A program made the translations under genes and the position numbers. A model generated the notes under the pieces. That model was not told the origin of the DNA. It saw nothing but the letters and a program-made list of their open reading frames with translations, and made no database searches. Below are positions 48,813 to 62,294 of a DNA stretch of 64,000 nt, in pieces (position 1 is the stretch's first letter; each line of letters begins with the position of its first letter). Source of the DNA: Serilophus lunatus (lineage: Eukaryota > Chordata > Aves > Passeriformes > Eurylaimidae). The DNA lies in NCBI GenBank assembly GCA_013399895.1, contig VXBA01001334.1, positions 478,811-542,810 of the forward strand. The letters run 5' to 3'.

Positions 48813-51299
48813 CCCCAGGCAATGAACAATAGAACCAGACTGCTTTTTTTTTAACACTTTTTAAACAATAGTCATTCAGAAATGCAGGCTGAATGCTGAC
48901 AGGTTTTGACTAGCAGAGAAAGTTTTGGAGCTTATTGTGGCACTTTCTCTCTTTGACTTTATCTCCCTCCCCTCCACCTCTCCCTTTTGCCTCTTCCTTT
49001 CACTCATCATTGACAATGTATGCCTTCATAATTGAAGAAATTCTTTTCCTAATGACTTACAGTTGTGCGAATTGTTGCTCTTGTCATCAATGTGGCTGCT
49101 GTTTCTGCAAACTAAACGTATTGGACTGCTAATTTCCCATTGAAAGACATTGGATGGTTCCTGAAATTAATGGCATAAGACAAGTTTACAAACTAGTAAG
49201 CTCTGATGTGAGAATTAGTGTGTCTCCTCTGCAGAAGCTAAGTGCAGGAGGCTGGCATAGCAGTGAGCAGCTTGAACACTCATAAAGCTCCTCAGCAAGG
49301 GGAAAAAAATATTAACAATTGCTCATATTTCAGACTTGGAAACTGTAAGAAAGAGACAAAAAATATTAGGGTATATGTAAGGAGGGAGAAGGGAAGAAGG
49401 GGAAAGCACTAAGAAGCTAAGAGGAAATTGCAGGACTTTTCATGTAGAAAACTCTTTTACTTTTAAAAATCAACAGTTTTGTTAAGGTTCTGCTTTTGGC
49501 ATCTTGTCCCAGTATAGTATCTGTCGAGTTATGAGTAATGTTTGTATGAAATTGCAGGGATTTTCAAGACTTTTTTTAACTTACAGCACGCAACTTTAGT
49601 CTCTTGCAAAGCAAAAACACCTGAAGAGGAGATACATAGTACTACGGATGTTGAATCTTTTATTCTGTTCGTGTAAATGAGGTTTAATTCAGGTAAAGGT
49701 AGTGGAATATTCTGCCAGAGTAAAGGAGGTGGTGCAAGAAAAATTAGCCCTTTTTCTTTCAAGAAAAAGAAACAAAAACCCACAAAAAACTAGTCCTAGT
49801 TGACCATTTGCTGAGGAACATACACTTCACCTACACAGTCAGCCATTAAAGTTGTAATCTAAAAAGTTTCTGAAATAGCAACTGTCCTTAACACAATGTG
49901 TCACATGAAGTGGTGAAAGTCCTCTACCATATCCAGATTCTTCTAGAATTTCCTTATAAACTACTGTTAATATTTCCTCAAGGTATGAGAAACTGGCTTC
50001 TCTGCTTTAGTATTTTTTTTTTACTATCAAGATCCTTTCTTAAATGCTTCAAAACACAATCTATTCCAATTTATTTTATGCATCAGAATCAACACATATC
50101 ATCTAAGAGGATTATTTTATAGTTTTGTTTTGAAATTATGCCATTCTTAGCCACAGATAATATCTCTTGTAGTAGACTTTTTTTTCTCATTAATAGTGGG
50201 GTTAAATGGATTTTGAAAATTATGCATTTGTTTTACTGAGATAAAGCCATGTTAAAATAAAAATAATGTAACTTTAATTTGTCTTTTTTTTTTTTTATAT
50301 ATATATATGAACCATATCAAACATACTTTTACCCACATAATGGAAATAACAGTAGGTTCTTTCTGTTGTGAATGATTTCCAGACCATGAAAATATCATGA
50401 ATTAATATGATCATTAATATATGTTACCCAAAAGATTTGAGTAAATCTTTCGGTAGTAAATCTAATTACAGTTTTGTTGTTCTGCCCTCCTTCTAAATAA
50501 CCAGTGTTTTTGGCAAGTTATAGGCTACACTGACATTCACAGATACACAGATGACCAAAATTTTATACCCAACATTTCTATATTGAATCCATGTAAACCC
50601 ACAAATATATATAAGAAAAAAATCCAGATCTGGCCAACTATTCCTCCAGTGTATCCACTACAAAAATAAAATATATGAAGGTGTTATTCACAGCAAATTA
50701 GAGCAGCTCTTAAGTAAGTGATCTTGGGACTGAATAGTTCTGCATCCTGTTAAAATTCAAAGTAAGCATAAGCAGGAATAGAGTGTTAATGGTTATGTTG
50801 TAATGACATCTGGAATCAAGGGATGAACTCAGGCTGTTTGGGAAAGTACCAAGAGAGCTCTTATAACAATGAATGATCAGTACTGTTCTATGTGGATGTA
50901 TCTTAAAGGGACTTTCAATAGTAACTTCTACTGTTTTTCTGGAGAAGTGGGGTTTTTTTTTGTGCAGATCAAAGTGCGTTCATCTGTCAGTCATCTACAT
51001 AAACATCAATGATCATAAAGGGTTATATATAAAAATATTTGAGGTGACTGTGCATTTTCTGCTGTCTCTCTGTTGAACTGGGTCATAGATGAAAGATAAA
51101 AAAAAAAAAAGGACAGGAGAGTTCAATGGAGAAATGCATGTCCTGTACACCAAGTACTAATTTAATAAGAAACCTCTCCCTGCTAGTGGGCGATTAAACT
51201 AAATTGCCAGTCTAAACTTTTCTATGCTGCATTTCAAATGTCAACACATTACATTGCTATTCCTCTTAATTTCTCACAAAGAAAATGCAAAATGAATTC

Positions 51300-51900
51300 A
51301 TTATGCTGGAGTAAGTGGAAAAAATGATGAGTTTCTCCAGAAGAGTAGGCAATGGGGAGAGATTGGGGAAGGCGATTATATTGAGATATTTGAATAGCTG
51401 GCCATTAGCAAGAGGATCCCCATTACTTTGCTGATAATTATATCCTCTTCGCTATGACTTCCCAGTGGAATAATACAATGTTCCCAGCGCAGGAGATAAT
51501 GAAAAATACCATTCAGGTGGTACATATATGCCAAGAATAGTGTGTTGTATTTCTTCCCTTCCCCCATCATGTAGATTGCAACATCGCACACCTACACGAT
51601 ATGTTAATGCGTGTTTGGTTGTTCAGGGCTGTGTGCAGGGCAAATAAATGTGTCTTGAAAATGGAGCTGGCAGTGGAATATCATTCTCCCAGTGTAATTA
51701 TCTGCCGTGTTTAGTGGGCCCGGTGTATTGCTGAGTACATTTTTGTTAGCTATTATGCAAATGACTTTCAAAGCCCACCACACTGTAATAATGAGGACTT
51801 TGGAAAGGATCTTATAGAGATGAAGTTTTTCTGTATTTTAAAGAGAGCTGTTTGTTTCTCCTAATTAATCCATCATTTTGCAGGCACGTTTCTGTTCAGC
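51300..51900. promoter_or_regulatory. Candidate conserved non-coding element (enhancer-like)
   Basis: This non-repetitive block differs from its AT-rich surroundings by balanced composition and dense transcription-factor-like motifs: a perfect octamer ATGCAAAT at 51755-51762, TAATTA at 51862-51867 and several TAAT-type sites. No reading frame or splice sites explain it. Conservation is inferred from style, not shown. Confidence 0.35.
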
Positions 51901-52748
51901 AATCAAGTAAAATGAAACAAATAAACAAAAAAAAAGAAAGAAGAAGGGAAAATACAACACAAGAACACCCACTCATTTACAGTAGCTATTTTTTTCCAAG
52001 TGATACATAAAATCTCTCATGTGTTATTGCTGCCTTATCACTTCTTGGCATTTTTATTGCTGTTCTATTTTCAGTTTGAGGGAATCTTGCTGCATACCGT
52101 ATATCTGTCTCAGATTCATTAATTTTCACAGAAAACTCAATTTGCATCAAAATACTTTGCTGTTTGGATGTTGCTTTACATATCTTGGGGCCTCATGGCT
52201 TGCATGAGAACTTTGCCTTCAAATTACTTGTGAGAGCAGAGAAAAGCAATGCTATCGGAATTGCCCAATTTTGAATACTGCAAAAGGCAGAAGAATTTTG
52301 CTCTTTGTTTCTCCTACAAAAGCCTTTATCGGACAACCCATGTGATTGGTTTGGTTATGATATGTTCTAATATTTAATAAGAACCATAAATGAATTTAGA
52401 TTATATTCAGTAATGACCTATGGTAACCAATTTTTCACTATTCGTGCTTCTATAAAAACAGTTTTAAACATTTACAAGTTGTACAAGAAAAATTTCTTTT
52501 ATGGTATTGTTTTACATATTGAAATATTCATTCAGATACTATTAATGAATGTTATGAAGGAAACTGCTAAAATTTTTGGAGCTGGATTCATTTTTTGTTG
52601 AACAGTCACTCTGGCATAAATTTAAATGGCTTCAGTGAAGGAAGATGAAATAAATGTTTTGTTTTTGTTTGGTTTGGAGGTTTAGGGAGAGGCAGGAGTT
52701 TGAGATAGCAAAGACAAACTGGATCAGTTTCTGTGTTGTTAAAAACAT

Positions 52749-52826
52749 GAATCATAGACAGGCCTACCGTGGAGGGGACTTTAAAGACCATCTAGCTTCA
52801 ACCCTCTGCCATAAAGTTTAGTTCCT
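52749..52826 (-). mobile_element. CR1 LINE 3' end remnant, reverse orientation
   Basis: The order aatcatagac, ggggactttaaagaccatct, agcttcaacc matches the antisense CR1 3' end. Short and diverged. Confidence 0.55.
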
Positions 52827-55800
52827 TTTGAATAAGAATTCCCCCTGCAAAAAAACCTGTATCAGTAGAAGGAAAAGTAATTTCCATGTCCAAATTTTTT
52901 TTTTCCCCACAAAGTATGCAAAAATTATGCAAAAGCTTCTGGGTGTCCTTTTGTATATGGACATCTATTATGATAAAATTTTCAGGTGCATTAACTTTGT
53001 TTGGCACTGTGAAAATATCTTGGGTATCCAGAACACAAGAAAAGATACTTGAAATAAAAGCTGCAATGAACATGTGGAAGTTTACCAGTTACGCAACAAA
53101 TCTGGATGCAAGAGCATTACAGTGTTAGTTGCAAATAAAAGGTTCTATGAGTTACCTGCAATGAGCTGGCATTTTGATGCATTGACTTTCCCTCCTTTTG
53201 TTCTCTCTAATGTTCCCCTTTGCAATTCGCTCTTTTTTATTCTTTGTTTGTTTGTTTGTGGGGTTTTATTTGTTGTTTTTAGTATTCTTTTTACTTAGAT
53301 AGATTGGTAGCTCTTGTGTGAAAAAAAAAAAAAAAAGCTTTGTGAACATTGAGAATTATTTACTGGTCCTTTGCTAATACCTATTTCTTAAGGAATACTA
53401 TTTGTATAAGCAGAATGTGTGGACACTGTGAGTGTTAACTTTGAATGCTAAGTTTAAAGGATTGCCTCCACTTTGCTCCCACTTTTCTTCCTGTAGCAAC
53501 TGGACATATGAGGCAAAAAATGACTAGAAATTTTTTAAATTTTTATTTTTTCTTAAGATTGTGATCCTTAATGTATCTTTCTACAGCAAGGACAGACACT
53601 TATTAATAACAATTCTTGAGTAACAGCCTATTTTCATATAGCACGTATAAGTGTTATAAAACCCTACTTTCAGCTACTTGATGACTTTGGTAGTAACATG
53701 TATAAAAGCTTATAACTTTTTGGAAAGAGTGCTCTTTGTCTGTAACACATACTACAATTAATGTGCATGCATGTCTTCCAGGTTCTGGTGAAAAAAACAC
53801 TGAAAGGAAATCTGCTCCTATTGTTTCTGTAAAAATTGGATGGATTAGATCGATAGAATAACAGAATGTTATTTCACAATGGGTTTTATTTTTTATACTA
53901 TTATTATTTGCTTAAATTAATGCTTAAGCTTTCATTTCATTAGTGTTATGCCTAACGTTGTTTCAATTAGTTTGGAGGGTTTTTTTGCGTTTTATGTGAT
54001 GCAGCTTGAAAAGGTTGGACAGAATCACAGAAATGGAATGAATCTGTTGATGTCAATCTAATTGTGCAATGTACTCAATGGTCTTGAAAATCAATCATTA
54101 CAAAACATGTTTTACATTTTTCAATATGAATTTCTCCAGTCACTCAGCAGTGGTTATACACCATAAAAATGCATATTTTCTAAAAAAAAAAAAAAAAAAA
54201 AAAAAAGAACTTTGAAAACTGGAATCTTATTCTGCAATCTGTGTTCAAGAAAAATCATTTTAGCTTGCCTTACAAATGACCTAGAAAGGCCTCCTACTGA
54301 AAAGTGATGGTTTTCATTCTCCATCTTCAGTCAGATTTTAGCATCCTTCCTGAGGGAGCCAGCTGTCACTTGGTTAAGGGTTTGAAAATCTAGGCACTAG
54401 CTTACTTTTATCTCATCAAGACAATCCTGATAATGTGGGTGCATTCAAATAACTTTTAGAGAGAGTGTTAAGTTCTACTTGTTCATTAGTCTGGGATTCA
54501 TCTGACTAAATGTAGACATCAATGAGATAGCCACATATCTTTTATTTTGTTGCCTCAGCCAATGAGGGAAACAAGTTGTGATTCATCTTGTCCTTAAAAA
54601 AATGCTCAGAATATATTAGATGAATTATTATTCCTTTCCCTAGAAAATAATGGAGCCTACCTGAATGTCACAGAGGTAGATATCCAATGTAGATAACTAA
54701 AAGTAAAGGTGATGAATCACAACATAAATATTTGAGTCTTTTTTATTGATTCTAAGTAATTTTTATTTGATTTCTCAAGACTGTTTCAAACTATCTGATT
54801 AAACACTCTTAAGATTCTACTAGTTGTACTTCTGAGTCAAAGCACAGGCAACTCTGGAGTGTCATTTGTCTGATCTTGTGAAAAGCATTTAAGTTTCTCT
54901 GTTGATTATTTATGTTTAATTTTGTATCTTGGAGTATGATTCTGTGCACAGAGGTTTTTTTGCTTAAAAGGCATATCTAAATTCAACATCTGTCTCCATT
55001 CTTATGTGTCGCAGAAAGTACGCACCTCTGTAATGCACAAACCGTGTTTAACGTCTTCAAAAATTGGACCTTCAAATATTTTTCAGGGAACTATTTACAC
55101 ATATCCCTAAAAGTCTTATGACATTGCTTTACTATTATATAATACATATAACGACCTTGCTGTTTAAATAATATCTGAGAAGATTTGGAGGTCATGCCCC
55201 TGATCTTCACTTTCTCAGAAGCCCATCTATACATCCTAGATATATGCCATCTAATCAGTTAGGTCAGTGTGCACTAGGCATGTGATGTATACTGTGATGA
55301 CACCATTGTATCATCTGTACATTAGTCATTTTTTGCTTCAGGTAAGTGTCAGCTAATTATGTCATGATCACCAAGTTCCCCAAGAGCAGCAAGAAAACTG
55401 TTGTTCTTCTGCAACATAGTGTGTCACCAGCATTGCACCTTCAGAGTAACATGAAAAAGATCTCCAGTGACCTCAACTTATGAAGCTATCCAAGGAAATT
55501 TTGTATATCTTTTATTTGAAGGGATACAACCAGAGTTAAAGGGAGCCCTTTCAGAACAGACCAACTACCTGCATAAATTGTTTCTCACTATTTAGCAACA
55601 ACATATGAAAGGTAGCATAGGGAAAAATGTTTATGCAAATGAGCAATGAATGAACCAGAGAAAGATTTGTCAGACTGTTTATTCCAGACAAAAAGCAAGA
55701 AAAAAATCCCAAAATAAAACAGGGAAATCTCTCCCCCCATGCATAGAATGATCATTATCACTCTATGTTAAAAGTCTGTGAAAGTATGTCCACGAAATTC

Positions 55801-56651
55801 ACTTATCTCTGGTTTTGTTTTTGTTTTGTTTTGTTGTTTTTGGCTTTTTTTCCCCCAGAGATGAGTGAGAGTGGAATGTCTATGAAACAATAGTCAACAC
55901 AGATCTCATCAAACTTGTAAATGAGGAAGGGGTCCATTACTTCTTCTGTTACAGTGGATCTTACTTCTATGTTCAGTCACAAATTTTGAATTACTACTCT
56001 CACTTTCTATTTTCTAGCTGCCTTTTCTCATTTTATATACACATTCTTAGTTCAGCTGTCTCCAGCCAAGATGTCTGTGACACTATAGGAACACATTTTT
56101 GTGACTGATATGTACAGTAAATATGCTCACTTCAGAAAACGTGCTGTAAAAGGTCTCCCCCAGCTGTCTCCATGTTCTCCCTGATGTCCCATCACTATGA
56201 AAAATAGATAACTTAAAAGCAGGACAGTAACAGATTTCTCAATGATGGTCTTGTGCTTCATTTTAGCATTTATGGCAGCCTTGGGATTTAACTAGAGAAC
56301 ACAAGTGGTGTAAGGTTAGGGTATGTGCTTGCACTAAACTGGGCAGACAAGATCATAAGCACTCTGATGAATTTGGTCTATGCACTCTGATAGAATAAAT
56401 AAGTTAACATAGACATTAAATAGTCTAAGACAATGTCTTTAAATCTGTTCATTCCAGCATCCTCTGCTTTAAAATACAATCATAGATTTTGGGGCTATTT
56501 GAAGGGCTTTAAGTGTGTAATTCAATAGTAGATTATTTTATTTCTGAGTTATGCACTCTGCTAAACTTCCATGATTTTGACTATTATCCAAAGCATGAAG
56601 ACAAAAGAACTGCACCATTTATCCCAAATTCTAGTGGGTCTTTTATTTCAC

Positions 56652-56945
56652 AAAATCACAGAATAATTTATGTTGTAAAAAAACTCTGAAATAATTGAAT
56701 TCAACCTTTGACTGATCACCACCTTGTCAACTAGACCATGGCATTAAGTCCCATGTCCAGCTGTTTTTTGAACATTTGCAGGGATTTGCAGGGATTCATC
56801 ACCTCCTGGGAAGCCAATTCCAACACTTAAACCTTCTCATGAAGAAATTCCTCCTGATGTCCAGTCTGAATAATAGGTTGAGGCTATGTTCTCTAGCCCT
56901 GTAACCAGCTGCCTGGGAGAGGAAACAAACCCTCGGCTTGCTACC
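56652..56945 (-). mobile_element. CR1 LINE 3' fragment, reverse orientation (first of an adjacent pair)
   Basis: Starts with cacagaataatttatg and contains ccatgtccagctgttttttg, aagccaattccaacactt and gaagaaattcctcctgatg, all antisense CR1 3' region. An internal nine-base duplication (gcagggatt twice, 56780-56797) is visible. Confidence 0.85.
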
Positions 56946-56964
56946 ACAATTTGTATGCATTGTT

Positions 56965-57270
56965 AAAGAATCATTGAATCAGTAAGACTGGAAGACGCCC
57001 AAGTCTTCTAGTTCAATCTCCCTGGTCAAGCCCCAAAGCACATCACTCAGGACTGTGTTGTCCAGACAGCTTTTTAATATCTCCACATACTGAGACTCTG
57101 CAACCTCTCTGGGCAGCCTATTCTAGTACTCAGTCAGTCTCACAGTGAAGTTCTTCCTCATATTGAGCTGGAACTTCCTGTGTACTGGTTTCTGCCCATT
57201 GCTTCATGTCCTACTGCTTGGCAACACTGAGAAGAGCTTGATTCCATCCTCTGGACATTCTCCCCTAGGA
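56965..57270 (-). mobile_element. CR1 LINE 3' fragment, reverse orientation (second of pair)
   Basis: A new CR1 tail (agaatcattgaatcagtaag) begins 20 bases after the first fragment and runs through tctgggcagcctattctagt to agaagagcttgattccatcc. It is an independent insertion of a different CR1 subtype, in the same orientation. Confidence 0.85.
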
Positions 57271-57289
57271 CACTTTAAACAAAGAAAAA

Positions 57290-57365
57290 ATAAAATATCC
57301 AAAAAACAAACCAAACCAAACCAAGAACAACAGCAAAAAGCAAAACAAACGAAACCCCTCTCAAA
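57290..57365 (-). repeat. A/C-rich low-complexity tract
   Basis: Repeated CAAAC/AAACC units directly following the CR1 pair. Confidence 0.75.
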
Positions 57366-57867
57366 TAAAACCCTAACTGCAGACAAAATAAGTCTTACCC
57401 CTATCCTGTAATGTCGAGAGAGTTCTTGCAATATCTCATTCCTAACAGATACTGCTCCTCGTCATGAGCAGATATTTTTGGTTTTGCTTTGTTTATGTTT
57501 TTGTTTTTTTCCTTATCATCTGTTGAAAGAGAAACATGTGAGTTCATTAAAAATTTCGGTCTAATAATGTATGACACATAGTTGGGGAATGAAGAAAATA
57601 AACCACATTTGTTCAGCAATTTAATTACAGATTTTTATTTGGGAAGCTTAGACATCCTTGAGTATAGGGTATTCAAGATAAGGGCTGGCATTTTGCATAT
57701 GACATGGTGCTCTTCTTAAGCAGTAGAAAATAATTTACCTGAGGTTGTGGCAGCCTGTGTTATTAAGATGTATAATACTGACTAGGAGCTAAGAACTATC
57801 CAGAGAATATAGTCGAAATCTTGAATTCAATAATAATTTTCTCTTCTTTTTTTAATTTCTACCAAAG

Positions 57868-57933
57868 AATTTCACCTTCCACAAGTAAGAGTGCTCCTAT
57901 GAAGACATCAAGTGCACCTCAGTCAAGACTGAG
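57868..57933 (+). CDS. Candidate penultimate coding exon (plus strand)
   Basis: The acceptor ttctttttttaatttctaccaaag ends at 57867 and the donor CTGAG/gtaagc begins at 57934. Both are good. Only one frame is open: 21 codons, ISPSTSKSAPMKTSSAPQSR followed by Leu, with one base in and two out. The Ser/Pro/Lys-rich composition is typical of a disordered, phosphorylatable or microtubule-binding tail. I do not recognise the protein. The leftover AG joins the exon at 59479. Confidence 0.4.
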
Positions 57934-58799
57934 GTAAGCATTCTTCAGATTGTGTTCCAATTTATCTGATTCTGAGTTTTTTCACGAGCTTTTAAAATAT
58001 CTCTCTGCAAAATAAGTATGGAAAATACCCCAAGTCTGCTTCTTGGTTCTTTCAAGAGTGTTGGTGAAGACAAGTGGATGGAAAATGATGTGGCTTCTGC
58101 TGGTCTTTGCAGTTTCTTTGCTATTGCAATTCATTTATTATGTCAGTGACTGACAAACTTGATTTCACTTCAGCAAGGAGTACAAAGAGCCTGCCTCAGA
58201 ATGAGGTACTGTAAATTTTCAAGTTTTTATAGCAGTTATTTCTGGACAGAATATGACTGAAATCAATGAGGTTCATTCAAGGTTAAAATCACTCATTCGT
58301 GGGGAGTTCCTTATAAGAATATGGCATGACACAAATAACTACCATTGGAGGAAACAAAATATGAGAGATCATATGGGAGAACAATTAATGGGTAATAATG
58401 GGTACACAGTGGTGAAGGTTTTATGCTCTGTATAAGACCAATTAATGTAAAATATATTCTCTCTTCTTTTAAATAAAAACCAACAGAATAAGACAATAAA
58501 ACAAGACAATAAAACCAAGGAGACGGTCTTAATTACTTGTACATATACATGTTCCTGCTTTCGGGCACGCTAAGTGATTTCTTCAGGCAGCTCTTGGGAT
58601 TTCTGATAAAGAGTACTGTATGAAATCAAAACATCATTAGAGAGACATCTAGTTTATGCTGGTAGGTAATCCTTTCCATCAGGGACTGGATTTCACAGGA
58701 AGAAATTTCTTCATTGAAGACAATTCTGGCCCATTCTTTGCCAGACTATTCCAATGCCAGAACTCTTTCTGGGGCTAGAAATTAATTCTGTCTCTAGAA

Positions 58800-58830
<31 letters not shown>

Positions 58831-59478
58831 CCTTCAGAAGCCAGTTATAAACTGATTGGTGTCCATATGGAAATATGTTTTGGAGTTATCCATATGTAAT
58901 TATAATTCAAAAAGATTTACTCCTGTGAGACAAAATACATACATATATGCATAGATATGTGTATGTAGATAAAAAGCTAATTAAATAAAAGTACTTATCA
59001 TATTCTACCAAAAAGCCCTAACCAATTGATATTTTCACTAATTTCTTGTTCTGTAGAGAACTCCATTTTTTGTCTTTGCTTTCTTGTTTACTCTTCTTTT
59101 GTCTACATTTTGTAGACAGTTGCAATCTGTCTTCTACAATGCTTTGTGGCTTTGTTTTGTTGTTGGTTTTTATCCTAAGATTTTTCAGTTTTAATACTTC
59201 TCTGGCTTTCTTTTCCCTTTTTTTTGTGTGTTTTTTTTTATTGTTTTTTTTTTTTGTTTTATCCCCTCTCCTCTAGTGCTTTCACAGTGAAAACTTGAAA
59301 TCTGTATTGGGAACTAAATAATTCTGTTATGGCTTTTCTCTTTTGGAGAGGAGAGGGAGTAGAAATAAGATTTTTCTTATATTTGAACATTTCAGGAGCT
59401 CTAAAAACTACTTTTGAGACGTTGGTGGGGGCAGGGGAGTGAAGGTTGGTAATTTTTTTTTACTTGTTTCCCCTGTAG

Positions 59479-59810
59479 AGACCCGAATGCCAATCGACTC
59501 TTCTTACAGCACCACCTACGGTGGTGGTCTAGCTGCAGGCTAGTGTGGGGAGAGATTAAGCTTTTTCATCTGTAGTGTTACAGTTCCTGGGAGGCTTCTG
59601 CACTGCTGTTTCCGTAAAGAGATTTATAGAAGCACTTGATGAATTTTAGTCATTTTGTTATCAGTCTGTAACCATAGAAATGTGTATGTGGAGACCACTG
59701 CCATCTTAGACACTGCTGCAATTTCAACAAATCATCTTACTTGTCTGCCTTGTATCTTGTTTTATATGAAACTTTTCATTAGGAAGGAATAAAACAGCTT
59801 ATAAACGGAA
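59479..59810 (+). CDS. Candidate 3'-terminal exon with poly(A) signal (plus strand)
   Basis: The acceptor is very strong (tttttttttacttgtttcccctgtag). With the AG left by the 57868 exon the frame reads Arg then DPNANRLFLQHHLRWW and stops at TAG 59573-59575. Shifting the acceptor two bases gives a shorter tail ending TAPPTVVV. The rest has a 3' UTR character and holds AATAAA at 59788-59793. A non-coding RNA 3' end is an alternative. The coding tail is not recognisable. Confidence 0.38.
59788..59793 (+). terminator. Candidate poly(A) signal
   Basis: AATAAA about 310 bases after a strong splice acceptor at 59478. Confidence 0.45.
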
Positions 59811-60330
59811 ACAGTACCCTAGTGCACCTTTATTCTGGCCAGGCACTGGAGAACATAACAAGAATGAGGTGGAGGAATAAGGTAGGGACTGCATAGGAGA
59901 ACGGAACCATCTGCTAGTGCAAGGTTGAGGTAGACAAGAGTACACAGTCCTTCCCATCCTTCAGAAATATAGAAACTTCAGGAAGAAAGAAGCATGATCT
60001 AATAGTGGATGTTATATTGTCCTCAAAACATTTGTTAATGCCTGTTTTCCCTAAGTTACATTCTGGCCAAAAATATTTCCCAGTCAATTAAAGGTTGCTA
60101 AGAATTAATTTTATAGGACAGATGTCTTCACATAACTGTTAAGTGAATCACAAGTCTACCTCTTGCTATCAATGTAAGAATTAATACGTAGATATTAGTC
60201 CAGGGTCTTGTCCAGTGGCTCTTGAGATGTGAGATCAAAAGGCAACCAGTGTTTTCTATTTGATTAAACAAGGTGTCAGAACTGGGAGTTCAGTAGCCGC
60301 CTCTCAGCATAGCAGTGCTCATCTTCAGTG

Positions 60331-60830
60331 TCACAGAATTACTGAAACTCAGAGTGGGTAAGGTTGGAAGGGACTGTTGCCTGTAAGGCCCTTAAAGCAT
60401 CAGGACCACAGTGCGTAATCTAGTCCAACTCCCCTGGTCAACGCAGAACACATGGCACAGGATTGTGACCAGATGGTTCTGGAATATCTCCAGTGGGGGA
60501 GATTCCATGCCTTCTCTGGGAAATCTGTACCAGGGCGTGGTCACTGCATCTTCTTCATATTCCACTGGAACTTCCTGTGAATGAGGCCTGTTGCCTCTTG
60601 TGCTATTTCTGGGTCCCACCAAGACGAGCCTGGTCCATCCTCTGACACCTCTCTGCCGATACTCACAGACATTAATGAGGTCCCCTCTCAGCTGTCTCTT
60701 CCCAAGGCTGAACAAGCCCAGCTCCCTCAGCCTTTCCATAAGAGAAATGCTCCAAGCCTTTGGTCGTCTTTATCACCCTCCACTGGAGCCCTCCAGGCGT
60801 TCTTGCACTGAGGAGCCCAGAACTGGTGTC
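60331..60830 (-). mobile_element. CR1 LINE 3' fragment, reverse orientation
   Basis: About 500 bases of antisense CR1. The tail is tgtcacagaattactgaaac. On the minus strand ERLRELGLFSLGKRQLRGDL marks the ORF2 C-terminus. A block near 60376-60418 (ctgttgcctgtaaggccctt...) interrupts the usual 3' end between ggaagggact and agtccaactc and looks like a small insertion or subtype feature. Confidence 0.9.
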
Positions 60831-60952
60831 TCTGTTTTCTTGCATGTTAAAACAATTTTTCCTGGAAATTACTTTTAAATTTTTCTTTGTTCATGGGTGG
60901 CTGAGATTATTATTTCCCTTCCTTGTGCCTTTCCATTCATCTTCTTTAACTT

Positions 60953-61045
60953 TTTGTTTTGTTTTGGGTTTTTTGGTTTGTTTTTGTTTCTTAATATTTT
61001 TGTTGTTGCTTTCTCTTTTGTTTTTATTTGTTTGGTTGGTTTTAT
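60953..61045 (+). repeat. T/G-rich low-complexity tract
   Basis: Runs of TTTTG/GTTTTT with few A or C, about 120 bases after the CR1 fragment. Confidence 0.8.
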
Positions 61046-61049
61046 TGGG

Positions 61050-62290
61050 GTCTTTTTACCCCTGGGTTTCTAGATCTCTGGGATTTGGAAAATTAAATCT
61101 TTCTGAATTTTTATGTTTATATAAGCTATCTATTGTATAGATAGATAGCAGTAAGTTAGTAGTCATGATACACCCAGCTACATCCTGAAACCTGGATGAG
61201 GTGTCGATATAATTGCATTTAATGACAAAAAGCCTTCATAAGTCATATTAAAAGTCTTTATAATAATTTTCCCATCTCTTTGTTATGCTTTTATGTTTTC
61301 TTTTGTGCTTTGAAAAATTTCCTCACTGCTGTTCTGAATAGCAAAAAACCAGACCTTTTGATAATGGACATTGACTCTTATGTAATTGTAACTCCACTGA
61401 CTTCATAGTGCTGCTCTTGATTTTTCTGAGTAGAAATGGAGAATGGGCCATTATTCAAGCCACATTACATTTAAGATAAGTGATACTGTTAACGGTAGGT
61501 TTGTACGCATCATCTTTCCACAGTAGTATCAGAGTTCTTATTTCACAATATGTAGTAAGTAGATATCTGTTAAAATAAGTACACCAACAATCAGTTGCAC
61601 TTGTTAACAAAGCATGAAGACCCCCTTATTCAGACACTGAGTCCTATGTTTCAAAGGTCTCTGCAATATAATTTAGCATAATTCACAACTGAAGAAACTC
61701 TTCATACTGGATTACACCCATTTGCAAACTGACATTATTCAGAAAGGATTTCTGTATTATGCAGAGCATAATTACAAAATGCTATCCCTGTAATACTGTG
61801 CTTTTGTATGTATGCAGATTATTAAAAATGGTTAATCTTAAAATCATTGCACATACAGTGCAGTCAACAGGGAAGAGAGTCTCAGCTTTTGTGGGTTGGT
61901 ATAACAACATTGTGGTTACTGGAGTTGAGGTCCTGGCCTTATTTCTGCTCTATTATTGTGCTGCTATGTACAAAGGATGAAACCTCTTTCTCCATTACAT
62001 CCTGCAACACTTGAGTAATTCTTCAGAAATCAAAGATAAATCTTGGTTTTACACTGGGGTTTTTTTGACTCAATGATTGAATACCATTAGCATGACAATA
62101 CTTTTTTTTCTTAATTCTACAGAAAGCCTCCAACCACAGATACAGAATCTGAAACATGAGATGGAACCCAAATAATTTAAAACTCTCAGCAAGTCAGAAC
62201 TTCTATTCCAGATTCATACCAGATTCTTATAAAATAGAAATAGGACCAAGCAGAAGTTTCTCTTTACTCCTCACTGAAACATAAATAGAC
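61050..62290. other. Unique non-coding stretch, nothing identified
   Basis: AT-rich sequence without supported exons, repeats or transposons. Confidence 0.5.
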
Positions 62291-62294
62291 AGCC

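Larger units (their letters stand above)
46350..52740. other. Repeat-poor region with T/G tracts and a candidate enhancer
   Basis: No exon or transposon supported. Contains T/G-only tracts (47760-47893, 48576-48660, 48774-48812) and the candidate conserved block 51300-51900. Confidence 0.5.
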
